Below the pieces are notes generated by a model that made no database searches, was not told the DNA's origin, and was given only the letters and a program-made list of their open reading frames with translations. A stretch of DNA of 64,000 bases from Madurella fahalii (lineage: Eukaryota > Ascomycota > Sordariomycetes > Sordariales), in contig CM056877.1 in the NCBI GenBank assembly GCA_029876055.1, forward strand, positions 4,774,001 through 4,838,000, in the 5' to 3' direction. The stretch's first letter is position 1; each line of letters starts with the position of its first letter. Shown one piece after another: positions 22,380 through 33,774 of the stretch. The position numbers were made by a program, and so were the translations under genes.

Positions 22380-23640
22380 TGTTTTAAGTATCTAGATAAA
22401 GTTATAAATAATACTAACTGCATTGTTACTAAACTAATATCTACCAAGATATTCTCAATTAACATTATACAACTACCGAGGATCAGAGAGATCTACTTAT
22501 AGAGATCCCAAGTGTCTATAAATTCTATCTTAAAGGTTCGAGAGCCAGTAGTATCAGTAATAGACTAAATATAGGGATAGCTAAGACACTTAAGATACTT
22601 AAGATTGTACTCCTTAATCTAGAAATGAAGAGATTAGATATATACGGTATCATCGAATAACTTAACCTCGTTAAGTATAAGACAGGATTATATATAAATC
22701 AATAGTAAACTACTACTATATATTGAAAAAGTGTAGAAACATACATCTACACCAATAAAGATAACAAGAAAACAAGATAACAAGGGGGGAGGGACAACAA
22801 CTAAGAAATCCGACAACAAACTAGAATCCCAGTACTGGACTTAGGCCAAAGTAACAACAAAGATAGATGAGACTCCCTCTGGTCAGAGGGAGGCCGTAAA
22901 GATGGCTCCCAATGGAGCGAGCAAATTGAAGAAAAGAGGTGTTGAATTCGATGTCCTGTCTGTCGAAGGCCGACAGTCAGGACAGTCTTAAATACAGAAA
23001 AAAAGGGGTCCCCGGTCCGAGCAGCCGATCTAGCCCGGAGGGCCGGGAACCCGATGTCCCAGACCTGCATTTGCTTGGAGCGCTATGCGGCTAGTGCATA
23101 TTCCTCCAATTCACTATATAGCTTTACTATACCAAGTTCGATACTCCGCTCTCGGAGGCTCGATAGTACTATGGTATGCAGACAAGCTCGACTAGCGGGG
23201 GTTAGGCAGATTTCCCTCGTACTCTAGATCTGCTCTGTCCACTATATATTTACTGTAAGGAGGAGTTTGTTACGTGTAGATAGCTATCCATATCACTTAG
23301 ATGACAGGACGGGTTAAACTATACTTCTTGAGCCGCGGTCCGGACACCCACTTCGGTATATATAGAGAGAGCTCTCTCCACTGATTTCTCACCTTTCTCA
23401 CTCTAGTCTCCGCTACCTAACCGACGGCCCGCTCAACAACCCGCATGTGTGAGGACCGGCTGAGTGGGGCCGGCGTGAGGCGCGGTCCGGAAGCCTCGGA
23501 GCCGCAGCGTAAGCGAGCCTCAGAAGCAACAACGGTACTAAGCTGTAATGGCATAAATAGCGCGTTAGATAAGCGTCGAAGGAGCGTACTATCAAGGAGG
23601 ACGACAAAGCAGCAGAGCGGGGAAGTAAGCCCTAGCGATA
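22380..23640. other. AT-rich, stop-rich repeat DNA
   Basis: 22380-22760 is strongly AT-rich with no open frames, typical of RIP-degraded repeats. From 22800 the sequence is more GC-rich with short frames lacking motifs. 23340-23440 has a TATATATA tract followed by CT-rich sequence, which could be the promoter of an old retroelement; this is a guess. Confidence 0.35.
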
Positions 23641-23649
23641 CTGTCACGG

Positions 23650-23830
23650 GTATAAGAAGGAGGGCAGGAGACAAAGCTTAGGAAGGAGGTAGAGTTCAAT
23701 GAGACCACCATCCCACCTCTAACGAGTACTCTACTCCTGCGTTACATATACACTGCTCGTACCCAGCCACTCTGGTCTTACTACCCTTGGATCCTTGATC
23801 CTCACAGCATGTATAAGCGCCTAGTGCGCC
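23650..23830 (+). repeat. dispersed repeat, copy B (shared with 16700-16880)
   Basis: Contains the block GAGTTCAATGAGACCAC, then ACTGCTCGTACCCAGCCACT and TTGATCCTCACAG, in the same order as copy A. Short gaps and transitions separate the copies. The extent is approximate. Confidence 0.5.
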
Positions 23831-24197
23831 GGTCACTACAACATTTAACTATCGATCAGGGAACTTGCTGCCAAAAGCCGAACGGCTAAAGATCCTTGTA
23901 ATGCCCTATCCACTCTCTATATCCGATAGGAGAGCCAGTACGTTCTCTTGAAGCATACCTAAAGTACAACTAGGAGCTGAAATGGTTCTATCAGTGGCTG
24001 CAAACGGTTGCGTGTAAGGGCTCGTAAGTGATTCCAGCTGTGGCCGGAGCCAGTCTTCCAACGTAAGCATATTTCTTTCAGTAAAATTACGGCGACGGAC
24101 TTGTGAGCGATCTCAAAATCTTCTCTATAGTCAGAACACTCTTGATCGTAGGAAGTTATCTAAATCTTCTGAAGAAAAGCTCCACAACCTAGTAGGC

Positions 24198-24355
24198 TCG
24201 AATTATAAGGGACTTCAGGTTATAATAATGCTGTTCTGATTATCCTCTCATAAGATCCTCCCTAAAACTAGAAAAGTCGAATTAGGAGGGACTTCGGATT
24301 ATGGTAGTGGTCTTCCGACGATCATCTTAAGAACTGGAAGTTCAGATTATGAGTC
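24198..24355 (+). repeat. imperfect tandem repeat of about 79 bp, two units
   Basis: TCGAATTATAAGGGACTTC at 24198 recurs as TCGAATTAGGAGGGACTTC at 24277, followed in both units by a matching sequence (AGGTTATAATAATG versus GGATTATGGTAGTG). Most differences are transitions. It lies in an otherwise unexplained AT-rich stretch. Confidence 0.5.
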
Positions 24356-24629
24356 AATGCAGTATACATGCAAGCAGCCAGGATGATAGTAATAACTAGG
24401 CTCCTAGAGTAATTCCGGGCAGTTTCGTTACCGTACTCAAAACACTCAATTGATATGGCAGTGACCTCAATTCGGAATATGTCCCGTGTACTTGATGTAT
24501 GACGTGTTGCGAGAGTTACAGAAGAGAGTAAGGTGTGGACTACACAAGGTGGAAACTTAGTAAACCAAAACCGGGTCCATATGGCCACCCGGGCAACATT
24601 TGCCCTCTTCAACCTGTCGTCTCCGAGAA

Positions 24630-24905
24630 CTAGAGCGGCAGGGCTTCACAAATAGCCTGGCAAATGAATTGACTCGGGCCCGATCCCAAGCCCCTCGCAG
24701 CCACAAAACAGATGGCTTGAGCACGCCCGCGCAGTCGCACGCAGAACGATTCGAAACTCGCGGCGCCCAAGCGGCAAGCCCCTTCACAGTCAGCGTTCAG
24801 CTGACGGTCCTCCAGCTGGCGTTCCTCCAGGCCGGTATCCGTCAGGGGCGCGGCGATTGCGGCCGAAGCGGCAACGAGAGTAACGAAGATGGTTTTGAGA
24901 TGCAT
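24630..24905 (-). CDS. small secreted cysteine-rich protein, 91 aa
   Basis: Single exon on the minus strand. Residues 1-19 form a clear signal peptide (MHLKTIFVTLVAASAAIAA). A short acidic propeptide-like segment follows with a doubled motif (LEERQLEDRQL), and the mature part of about 52 residues has six cysteines in the order C-x3-C-x10-C-x10-C-x15-C-x3-C, which suggests three disulphides. The symmetrical CxxxC blocks at both ends recall helical-hairpin peptides, but I do not recognise the family. Codon use is GC-rich, in contrast to the AT-rich RIP-affected surroundings, and the frame is intact, so selection seems to be preserving it. Likely roles are effector or antimicrobial peptide; this is inference from architecture only. 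Confidence 0.75.
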   Translation of the reverse strand: MHLKTIFVTLVAASAAIAAPLTDTGLEERQLEDRQLNADCEGACRLGAASFESFCVRLRGRAQAICFVAARGLGSGPSQFICQAICEALPL

Positions 24906-24909
24906 GATG

Positions 24910-27270
24910 TCTACCTTGTGTTAGCCATAACCTGAGGTATTTGATCACTATTTGGCGGCTTAATTGCTGACCTTTGCGCTGATAGTATGTTGTAAATGTT
25001 TGAGTGTTGGAGAGTGATCTGATTCTGCTTGCAGCTGTGGTTGCTACTGAAGGAGCAGGAGAAGAGAGGGAATGAACGGGGGAAATCTAGACAATTTATA
25101 GACATTCTCACACGGTCGCAAATACCTACAGATACAGCCAAGCTCCTATTTAAACCTTTACCCCTCTGTATACCGAAGTTTGACCCCATCCGACGCTTAG
25201 TCTGCAAGTCTTCGAATTGAAATGTCAAATGAAACAAACCATTTTCTACGCATTAGAACACGCCGTAGACTTGCAGATAAGCCGGAAGTTTCTTATATAC
25301 CCGCAGTATACCGCAACACAGGAAAGCATAACAAGTCTACACATAGTGATAATAAATCTAACTGCCCGCAACCTATCATAGTGTTTAGATACTTTCTTGG
25401 AGCCACTATGCCTTTGATCTTTAGCCGTTTGTCGGGAGCGTTGTCGCTAGAGGCTCGTGCAACCAGGCTTTTCCCGAATGTTGAGCTATATACCCGCAAG
25501 TCTCCGCCCCTACACCGGGCCAAAGACCGAGATCGCTGGGCGTAATACGCTAGGGATTGAAACAAATCTTGAAGCAAATCGCAACCATCGCGCGGCTAAG
25601 CTGCAGTAGAATCTGTATGACGAGCTGCAGCCAAGAAGAACTTGTGTAACCCGACCAGCAATTGAGATCGGCAAGCATGCGGGTTCCACCGATCTAAATC
25701 TACCCGGCTCGGTAAGGGAGGAGCCTTCAAACCGGGACAATGGCAATAATCGTCCGCCTTATTCTACAGTTTCTGCATAGTGGATATTACAGTTTATCCA
25801 CTTACACCATGCATTGACATTGTTTGCATTAGTTCGTCCGCCTTATTCTCGGCAATAGTATATCGTATATTGGTCCGTCAGCCTTTTGAACGCATTCGGT
25901 GTCTTGTATATTCCATGATGGGACGCTGAAGCAATCTCAGAGACATGGCCATCCCAACTGTGGATATTGCGGTTAGAAAAGATTGAGAGACTATCCTGCC
26001 GACGAGTCGAGCAGCTGTCTTGAAATAATTCCGGCTACAGTGAATGCGAGTCTCCGAGGGGCGGCGCTTTGGATTTAGGTATGACACCGGTTTCAGATGT
26101 GAAGACCGCAGCTGCGGCACTAGTGTGCGTTATCAGGTATACGTTGGGTTGCGCTCGCTCCCCTACATAGCGGCTTGCACTGTGAGGGCGGTGACCTAGG
26201 AGATATGCGTCTGGCGCTCTCTCTCCATCGTCGCTTCCTAGACTAGTCAGTAAATCCACGTGTATCCTGCAATCCGCCAGAAGGTTTCCGAGTCTTCGAA
26301 TAGTGTTACGGAGGTGTTGAGTTTTCGTGCACCAGATTCATTTCTACGGCCTGAAGGCGTGCCACTTCGTTCTCGATAGACTTTGTGTACTGTTCCTTGC
26401 GTAGACGGTAGGTCCTGACTTCGAACCATGAATTATTACCACACAGGAGTCAAGATCCAATCACGAAGTAGGTAGTTAAAGCCGCACTTACTGCTGTGCC
26501 CGCCGCACTTGCGCCCGCCGTTTTCCAGGGCCGTCCTCTCTGCGTCCTACGACCAACAGAATATCAGCATATCGGTGTAGTTGGGTTCCGACAATTTACG
26601 CCTGAGACGGCCCCTGAATCCACTCACATTTCTGCACGCTCCATGCATGGCCACGGGCATGGCGCGAAACTATTGGCACCCTTGACATGTTGTGCAACTA
26701 TATACGGAGGCTGGGGGCCAAAAGTCTGACACTCACTATTAGTTAGCGCAAACCACCGAGTTAACCCATCAATGTACCGAAAACCCTCCTCACCGCTTTC
26801 TAGTGCCGATCGGACAGTGTTCTGAAGCCACAGGTGTCAGATGACTTAATAGAAGATTATCGCATTCAGCCCTCAGGTGGATTAGTAAGATGACCCCTCT
26901 GTGCGCGTCAGCCATCGAGTTCCGCCGTTCAAAAAAGCGGTCGGCCGGTCTTTGTATCACGTGACCTTCACTACAGCAGTGTCAAAAGACTTCTAAGTTG
27001 TTTTATTTTCAGATTCTCTTGCTTGTCCATCCCCCCGACGCCCAGGATGACGTGGCCGAGGGTGTAATCACTCGCCTATGGTTGCCGAAACCGAGATGCT
27101 ATCCAAGTCAAGCAGGGAGGGACTTGCAGCGGTTTCAAGTCGTCGTCGTTCGCAGGCATTTCATCAACTTCCCCTCAAGGAGTCATAATTGTTGTACTAG
27201 TAGTACTACTGGCTCATGGATGCAGATACTAATAAATAAACCCCCAATCTTCTAGATGAACTATTATGCA
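24910..27270. other. 2.3-kb stretch without a recognised gene
   Basis: Contains the likely promoter of the small secreted protein (up to about 25240) and then only short frames of under 110 codons with no domain. A CT/AG-poor, mixed-composition sequence without repeats that I can identify. Confidence 0.35.
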
Positions 27271-27870
27271 GTCTCTAGAGTTCAACTACCGGCAGCCCAT
27301 TGTCGACCACCTTGTGGATCTGCTATCATCCAAACCAACAACAGTACCTCAGCAATTCGATTGCAGATTGGAATTCTGCCCCTGCAACTCGGACACATAT
27401 GCCCCCGGTCGATAATGCGGCGGATCGAATTCCCCCTGCTGCTGCTGCTGCTACTGCTGCTGTTGCTGCTGCGGGTGGTGTTCCGACACTGGTGACAGCT
27501 GATTCACCTGAGGCTGGTCCTTGTTGCCGGCGTCGCTGCCGACGCCGAGTCCCGTTATGCTCGGGTCACGGGTATGACTCCAGCCCGCAAATGACAGGTG
27601 CCCCGGGTACGGCCCATACTATGCAGTCTGTAGGCCACCAAATGCTTGCTGCTGCTGCTGCCGCTCTTGCCCTGTCTCTGGCGGTTATCTCGGCTGGTTT
27701 TTATACACAGCCAGGCGATAAAGGCAGCGGAAATGGCGATGATAACCACGCCGCCGACCGTACCTCCGATGATGCGGCCAATCGGCAGTGCTAACTCAGT
27801 ATGAGCTACGAGAGTGGGTGTAGGTGTGGTGGTTGGTGGTTGTTGTATCGACCGGCGTAGTCAAGTTAGT
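27270..27870 (-). pseudogene. single-pass membrane protein relic (WSC/Mid2-like architecture)
   Basis: On the minus strand a Thr/Pro-rich stalk (TTNLTTPVDTTTT, then PTTTPTPTLVA) leads to a transmembrane segment IIGGTVGGVVIIAISAAFIA followed by WLCIKTSRDNRQRQ, a typical glycine-rich helix and basic stop-transfer. A cytosolic tail with glutamine runs (QQQQQQAFGG, EHHPQQQQQ-stop-QQQQGEFDPP) and HYRPGAYVSELQG follows in another frame. Frame changes lie in the stalk and tail, and one Gln codon has become TAG. It would have been a plasma-membrane sensor-like protein; its ectodomain is not recognisable upstream. The CTG repeat at 27433-27472 is the reverse of its polyglutamine codons. Confidence 0.6.
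27433..27472 (+). repeat. CTG/CAG trinucleotide microsatellite
   Basis: About 13 CTG-type triplets with a few CTA and TTG interruptions. On the minus strand these are CAG codons of the polyglutamine tail of the membrane-protein relic. Confidence 0.8.
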
Positions 27871-29469
27871 CGTGGTATTGGTCACCTAGGCGTAGACGGG
27901 GATAAAAGTCTAGTGGGGTAAATAACCTAATAATAATATACTCGGCTTGTCAACAAAAAGGTATCCCAAGATAGTATAGGTTTACCGATTTGGAGCTATA
28001 GGGACCCGAAGGGGAGTTTAGTACCGAGTTACAATATCCATAATCCCAAGCCTTCTCCTTACCAGCATAGTACCGACGTACCTAGACTACTGTACAGGCC
28101 ACTGCTAGAGGCTGTATAGTCGAGACAGGCTGTTAGCATCCAGTACTCAGCTGTATACGTCGTACAGCAGTAGAAGACGCCGGCTCTCGAGTTAGTGCTG
28201 TATATATATCCTGATTGCAGCTAAGGGCGCCCACTACGTAAGAAAGGAGAGACGCTGTCAGTACCTAGCCTGATGATATTCAAATTCCAGGAATAGGGAA
28301 TTTACTCTTTGCGCCGAATATGTAGGTGCATGTATTGGTCTTGCCGCGTTTCCGAGGATCTGTAAGCTCGGGGCGGGGATCGGCAATAGGCTCAGGCCGG
28401 AATGCGGCATCCGGCCGGTATAGGTTGGCCGGGCGGGCTGCGAGAAGTGCAGGCCATGAGCTTTTAGGGGCGCGAGTACCAAGTATGAAACCAGCGCTTT
28501 CATGGCGCTATGGCAAACCACGCCTATAATTCTGAATAGTAAACTTTAAGACAGATGAACGGAAGGAAATATTAACTTGAATGCCCCTAGCCAGGCCGAG
28601 GCCTGGTACGAAAATAACCGCGCTTCTGTATCGAAGTTGCCTACCGCCCGATCAGCCCATCCAGGCCGTTTCTAGGAGCGAGGCGCAGCCACCGGAGCCG
28701 GACCGCCAGTCTCAGGCCAGCCATTGGCTTATGTTGAGGAGTGACACGATGCTCGGGGCCTGATTGTGACGGGGGCACAACATCGTTGTCGGCAATTGGA
28801 GCTGTTATAGAACTATCTTCTTGGCGTATCTCAGCCCATGCACAAACCTGCAAGTCTGCACTTGAGCAAACAACGAGGAGGAGCAGTTATTCCACGACTG
28901 TTTGCGACACATCATAGTACAGCATTGTTTACATGCACTACCTGCCAGCATCACCACCTCTGCATCGCAGGGGAGACATTATCAACAACTCCATAAATAC
29001 TCTCTCTGACCCCCGAGACGGTGCGCACCGAGTGTTGTTAGGGGTATAATTTATAAGGCTGAAGACAATGAGAAGCCAATTATGGCCATTGTTTGAGATT
29101 TGGAGGTAGGCAGGCGCAACCCCCTTTCCTAGAGCCTTCAATGCTCACTGATATAGTAGTTATTTTCGAGTCTTTTTCAGCGGCGGCAGCGACAGAGGAC
29201 CACCTGGCTTATAGTCCTGGCACTGATACAACCACTTCATCTCCACCCCCCAACCGGTTTCGCGGTGGACTTATGCCCCCATGAAATATGCATCGACATG
29301 GCCTGGTGGTCCTGCTGAAACAGAAAGCACCTCGGCCCCATACCGTCCCCCCCAGCGGATGCCAACACCGCTCACCACCACGATCATACTAATAACTCGT
29401 ATCCTTCCCAACCACCATATCCACCTCGGCCGCCAACTTCGCCGGCGGCAGCCTCGGTCCTTTCGGCGC
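27871..29469. other. 1.6-kb stretch without a recognised gene
   Basis: No frame with a recognisable domain. 27960-28250 contains repeated GTAC/GTCGTAC-rich sequence and is probably old repeat DNA. Some GC-rich frames at 28326-28763 have no motif. Confidence 0.3.
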
Positions 29470-30260
29470 CTATCCTCCAGGATGAAACCAATTCTCCCGC
29501 GTCATCCACTCGACCGCCCTCGTCCGCGGGACCACCATCTCTTTGGGCACGCGCCACAGGACCATCGCCGGATTCCCGTGACAGCCGTACTTGCACCTGG
29601 CTCTCGCGCACGCCCGGTTCGCCGACCAGTTGATGGCAAACACCTCGTCAAATAGCTCCGCCATCCGCAGCCCGCCGGGCGCCGAAAAGTCCACCAGCCT
29701 CCAACCCACCCCGTGCGTCCTGTCCACCCGCGCGACGCGCATCGGCGGCGGCTGCGAGGCGCAGCATGCGTCGCCAGCTCACACTGTGGTGCGTACAGGT
29801 TAGCTGGCGTGTCCTGCCGTTGCGCCCGTCCGTCATGGGGAGCACCTCGTCGGCGTCGTAGGCGCCGTGCGTGCCGGCCGAGACGAATCCCGCGTCGTGC
29901 GGGACCACGCCCTGGGGTTCCTGCTAGGCGGGATGCATCGCGTAGTTTGGGAAGAGGCAGGGGAGCGCGGAGGGGAGGAGGGGGGGATGCTAGCGAGGAA
30001 GAAGAGGGGCCCGCTGGACACGAGGGGAGGAGAGGATGGTCCCGCGCCACACGATGCACACGTGCTGAGCCGAGACGAGAAGGCTGCGCATATGTCGACG
30101 TGGAGGAGGATGGCTTCGAGGAGCTCTGGGATTGCAAAAGCCCTGCTGACGGATTCGGGCTGTGAAGGGATCGAGGGGTTCGAGTCGTTGGGTGGTGGTG
30201 GTAGTAGTGATGGTGTCGTCTGGTGGAGGAGCGCGTCGTCGGCGCGGGTGTCGGTCTTTC
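29470..30260 (-). pseudogene. F-box protein relic with several frame breaks
   Basis: The N-terminal F-box is legible on the minus strand as RAFAIPELLEAILLHVD followed, after a two-base surplus (GACATATGCGC where GACATGCGC is expected), by MRSLLVSAQHVCIVWRGTI and LSSPRVQRA. The C-terminal region carries VSWRRMLRLAA, VGWRLVDFSAPGGLRMAELFD and VFAINWSANR, the layout seen in many fungal F-box proteins (SWRRML, then GLRMGxLYD). These parts lie in different frames with no plausible introns. The region is very GC-rich, so it is not RIP-degraded; decay or sequencing indels are both possible. It would have been an SCF adaptor. Confidence 0.6.
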
Positions 30261-31364
30261 TTTTGGCCCATTTTGGTGGTAATGTGTTTGAAGCCTTTTA
30301 TTGGGTTTGGTGTCGGGAAATAGATGGATGCTTTTGAAGCTAGTAGGCGGTCAAGACGCCTGTCCTCCAGGAGAGGACTATCAAATATGTCACTTCGATT
30401 TTCGTTGAGTCACTTCGGCGGCTGAGAGGCTGCGCCGCACGGGAAATTAGAAGCGAGGCGCTGCGGTGGGCTTGGTTCGCGCCTAGGAACTAGGGTTTGC
30501 CACCTAAGGTATCGTCACTCAACTATGGATGGAGGCGATTTCCACAGTTTTCTCTGTTCAACTGTTCTGCCTTGGAGGATAGGACTTAAACAAGGGGTTA
30601 CTACTAAGAGTATGGATTGGTCTGGGTTAGACTGTACGCTTCACTTCGCGCAGTTGTTAATGGCAAGTAGCTCTGTGTAATTGTGAGGTCCCATAGGTTG
30701 GCAGTAGTACCGATTTGCGACTCAATAATACAAGTCCGGATAGTTACGTAAACGAGAAGAGGGTTACCTTGGCTTCTAACCCTACTCCTTAAAATCCCTT
30801 GTTCTCCTCGCTGATGATGGTCTGGGCCAACTTCTATAGTTCTCGTTTCCTCTCTAGATTAAGTAGAGAAGTTTGGATACTTATTGAGAACATGAGGATA
30901 GTAGTGACGTATTCGGAAGAGTCTTATCTGGATCGTAGTTTGTTGCCCAGCACTAAGAGTTACGGCAGGCAGCTCAGGGGCTCCAGGGTCAGGGTCGCTT
31001 ATCTAACGCAGCCAAGCCCGCGCCAGCCAGCCGGAGCTTGCCAGACCCATCAAACTGGTTGGCTTTCATCCTGCAGGGCGATTTGGATTCTGTGCTTCTT
31101 TTCTTTTTCTTCTTCGGCTTGGAATTCTACTATCTTGGCTAGGATAGTTGCAGCCGCGCCTCGGCTGTATTCTACCATTGCCGTGGCACTGAGGACAAGC
31201 CGCGGTAAGTGCAGCTCATAAGTTACTTCTGGGCATTTCAAAGTCTCTCTTGGGAGGTGCTTCGAGCAACTTGAAAGTTTCCTGCCTGTGCTATATTCCT
31301 CCTTGCGAAACGATACTAAACACTCGGTAATCGATATCCAATAAAACCCTGACACCTTGGGATA
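30261..31364. other. 1.1-kb stretch without a recognised gene
   Basis: Contains a minus-strand frame of 101 codons (31355-31050, ending in a Glu/Lys-rich segment) that I cannot connect to any family, and otherwise no coding signal. Confidence 0.3.
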
Positions 31365-32838
31365 TCAAATGTAAATATAACGGTAATGCCCGTTATTCCC
31401 CCCAAGCGGATCGTGCGCCTCCATCAGCGGCGACGTGATAGGCGACAGCCACTCGAGATCAATCAGCATCTTGTTGGGATCCGTGACGCGCTGACGCGGC
31501 TTGACTTTCATGTTGTGGCCGCCGTGGTCCTAGGCACTACGACGCCGTACATGGGCACAGCATTCAGCCGATTATCGGGGTCTTGCATCTGCCAGATCCA
31601 CCACAGTCGGTCGAGCGCAGCGTGGTGAAAATGGAAGACCGGATCACCCGGAGAGGTCGCAGCATCACCTCCAGGATCAACGGCGTTGATGTAATGGCCT
31701 GCCATATGGATCTATTGATTGTCAGCGTTGAGCTTTGGGTGCGGGATCCGCGGGGCGACATACTCCCCAGGGGTAAGGATCGTTCCTAGGCGGAGGAGTC
31801 CCCAGCAGCGTGTTGTAGAACGTGTCAATGTTTTTGCTCTCTGTGAGAAGCTTGTAAGCGCGGTCAGCCGTGGCCCCCAGCGCGGCGTTCTTATTAACAT
31901 CGCGTCGCAGACAGCGCTTGTTCATGCCGGTTCCATCGGCTTTTGGATTCTTTGGTATCCCCCTGTATGAGGCCATCGAGGTAGGTCCGAGGCTAACGAC
32001 CAAGCTATTAGAGATATTAGTATCCTGCCAGGCTCTGGGATGCTGAGACTAAGGGCGTGGATATTACGTACTCTGAGAACGGACCGGATTTCACACAGCC
32101 TCCACCTCCGCCAGAAGGGATCGAGATGCGTGTCCCGAAACCAACACCCTTGTAATTCGGATCAGGCTCACCGTTACCGCCAATGCTTGACGAGTTTCCG
32201 TTGAAATGAGGGGACGTCGCTCCCGTTGCGTCCACAACAAGGTCCTTGGCGATGCGATCGTAGTTCATGTACGGCTGGTACCCCTTATACCCGCACTCAT
32301 TGCGTAGCGCCTGCTCAAACACCCACATAAAATGCTTGTGTGCCGGGAAGAGGTGGTAGTTATCGTGCAGCTCCGCCGCATGTGTCATGTGGTAGGCGAC
32401 GAAATCATCATATCGGCTCAGGGCGCCCGGAAACCTGTCCTTTGGGGCCTTTGGCGGGAGTTTCGTTAGGCACGTCACAGCCTCGACGTATTCTTCTCTC
32501 TCCGCAACACTCAGATCTGCCCATTCTCGACGCACAGCTGCGTTTTCAAGCGTGCAGTTGTTGTTGGTCCCCGCGGCAACCTTCTTGGCTAGGAAGGCCT
32601 CTACCTTGGGCCGGGTCGCTACCTCGACTTCATCCACCACATCGAGTGGGTAGACAGGATTACGGACCCTGTAGTGGTCAGTCAATCGTATTGAAGTGGC
32701 CAAAGTGATACGAACTGCCTTACACTTTGATATTCGCAGCGTACGTCCCAGCAATGGCAGCAGCGTCTGCAACGGGGTCCGTCGTCCCACCCCGACGAGG
32801 AGAGCGGGCAAAACGAAGGCGCTCCAGGTGAAGGGCAT
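31365..32838 (-). pseudogene. secreted tyrosinase-like copper oxidase, two frame breaks
   Basis: Minus strand. Residues from the ATG at 32838 (MPFTWSAFVLPALLVGVG) are a signal peptide; the frame breaks at a G run near 32785-32791, after which TTDPVADAAAIAGTYAANIK continues. Introns then have GTAAGG, GTACGT and GTATGT donors. The copper sites are complete: CuA is HMTH, then LHDNYHLFPAHKHF (H-x8-H), followed by WVFEQALRNECGYKGYQPY; CuB is IHMAGHY (H-x3-H) and DPVFHFHHAALDRLWW. The C-terminus GGHNMKVKP to HYRYIYI is displaced by a second one-base break near 31527-31533; without it the protein ends 40 residues early. Tyrosinases oxidise phenols to quinones; fungal short secreted types act outside the cell. 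All ligands are kept, so the breaks are recent or artefactual. Confidence 0.75.
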
Positions 32839-33774
32839 GCTCACAGATAATGATGAAACTTGGGCGAGGCGCCCCAAGTCACGCCAGCGTCCGAAATCAT
32901 CTACTTAATAAATAGCATGAATTTTTTGGGTGCCCATGTGCTCGTCCCCTGTTTGCCCCTTGCCGCGCAAAAGCGAGGCCGCAATTGCCGTCCAGCAATT
33001 GCAACTTAGGTATGGCACCCCTACTTTCGTCTACTATTGATCTAATTGTGCCGTTTGGCTCAGCAGTTGCAACTAGCAGCATGGAAAACGGCCCACTGTC
33101 AATCTGACTTCAATTGCGTGACCAATCACAAGTGTGGGGTAGTTAAATCTCCGTTTAAATGGAACACTCGAACCCATTTCGATCTGGTCATGTGTAATTC
33201 TACCGGTGCCAGCGCGGAGACGCTCGGTTCGGATGATACAACCGGACCAGTCAAACCTAGGGAAATTTTCGACGCTAGGTCGGGACTTGGGAAAGCTACC
33301 CGTGCCACCACCCCACTTATCTGCTTAGTCCTGGGCGGCCACCACAGATAAGGGTAGTGTCCGTCTCGCGCAACGCGCGTCCTGTAGGTCGGCCCTGACG
33401 ACGAGAGATATCTGTCCCCTCTGTCGTGGGCAAAGAGGTGATATTCGCAGTGTCGTCCACCAAATGAACACAAAATACTGGGCCGTACAATCAAGAAACG
33501 ATAGCCCCAACCATATGCGTACAAGGCAATGACGTCACAATTGACAGCACGTACACGTATTTTTCTGTGAGATGAGCTCCGATTCTGTTCGCAACGGCCT
33601 CAGACTACGGGGTTCGGGGCCACAGTAAGTGCCCTCTCCTGTTAGCGAGAGCTCGAGCGATCTGTGCGAAGAGCTACCTAGAACATCAAAATGCACTGTA
33701 ATTGTATAGGCCCATAATTCCTAACTTGTTCCCTAATTTAATGCTGCAGCTTCTCCACATATACAAAATCTAAA
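32839..33774. other. intergenic stretch, nothing recognised
   Basis: About 0.9 kb between two minus-strand genes. It contains the tyrosinase promoter side and the 3' end of the next gene. Open frames of 60-130 codons lack motifs. Confidence 0.35.

Noticed and set aside
31050..31355. Minus-strand 101-codon frame downstream of the tyrosinase
   Set aside because: No motif, poor codon use, and no start or splice support.
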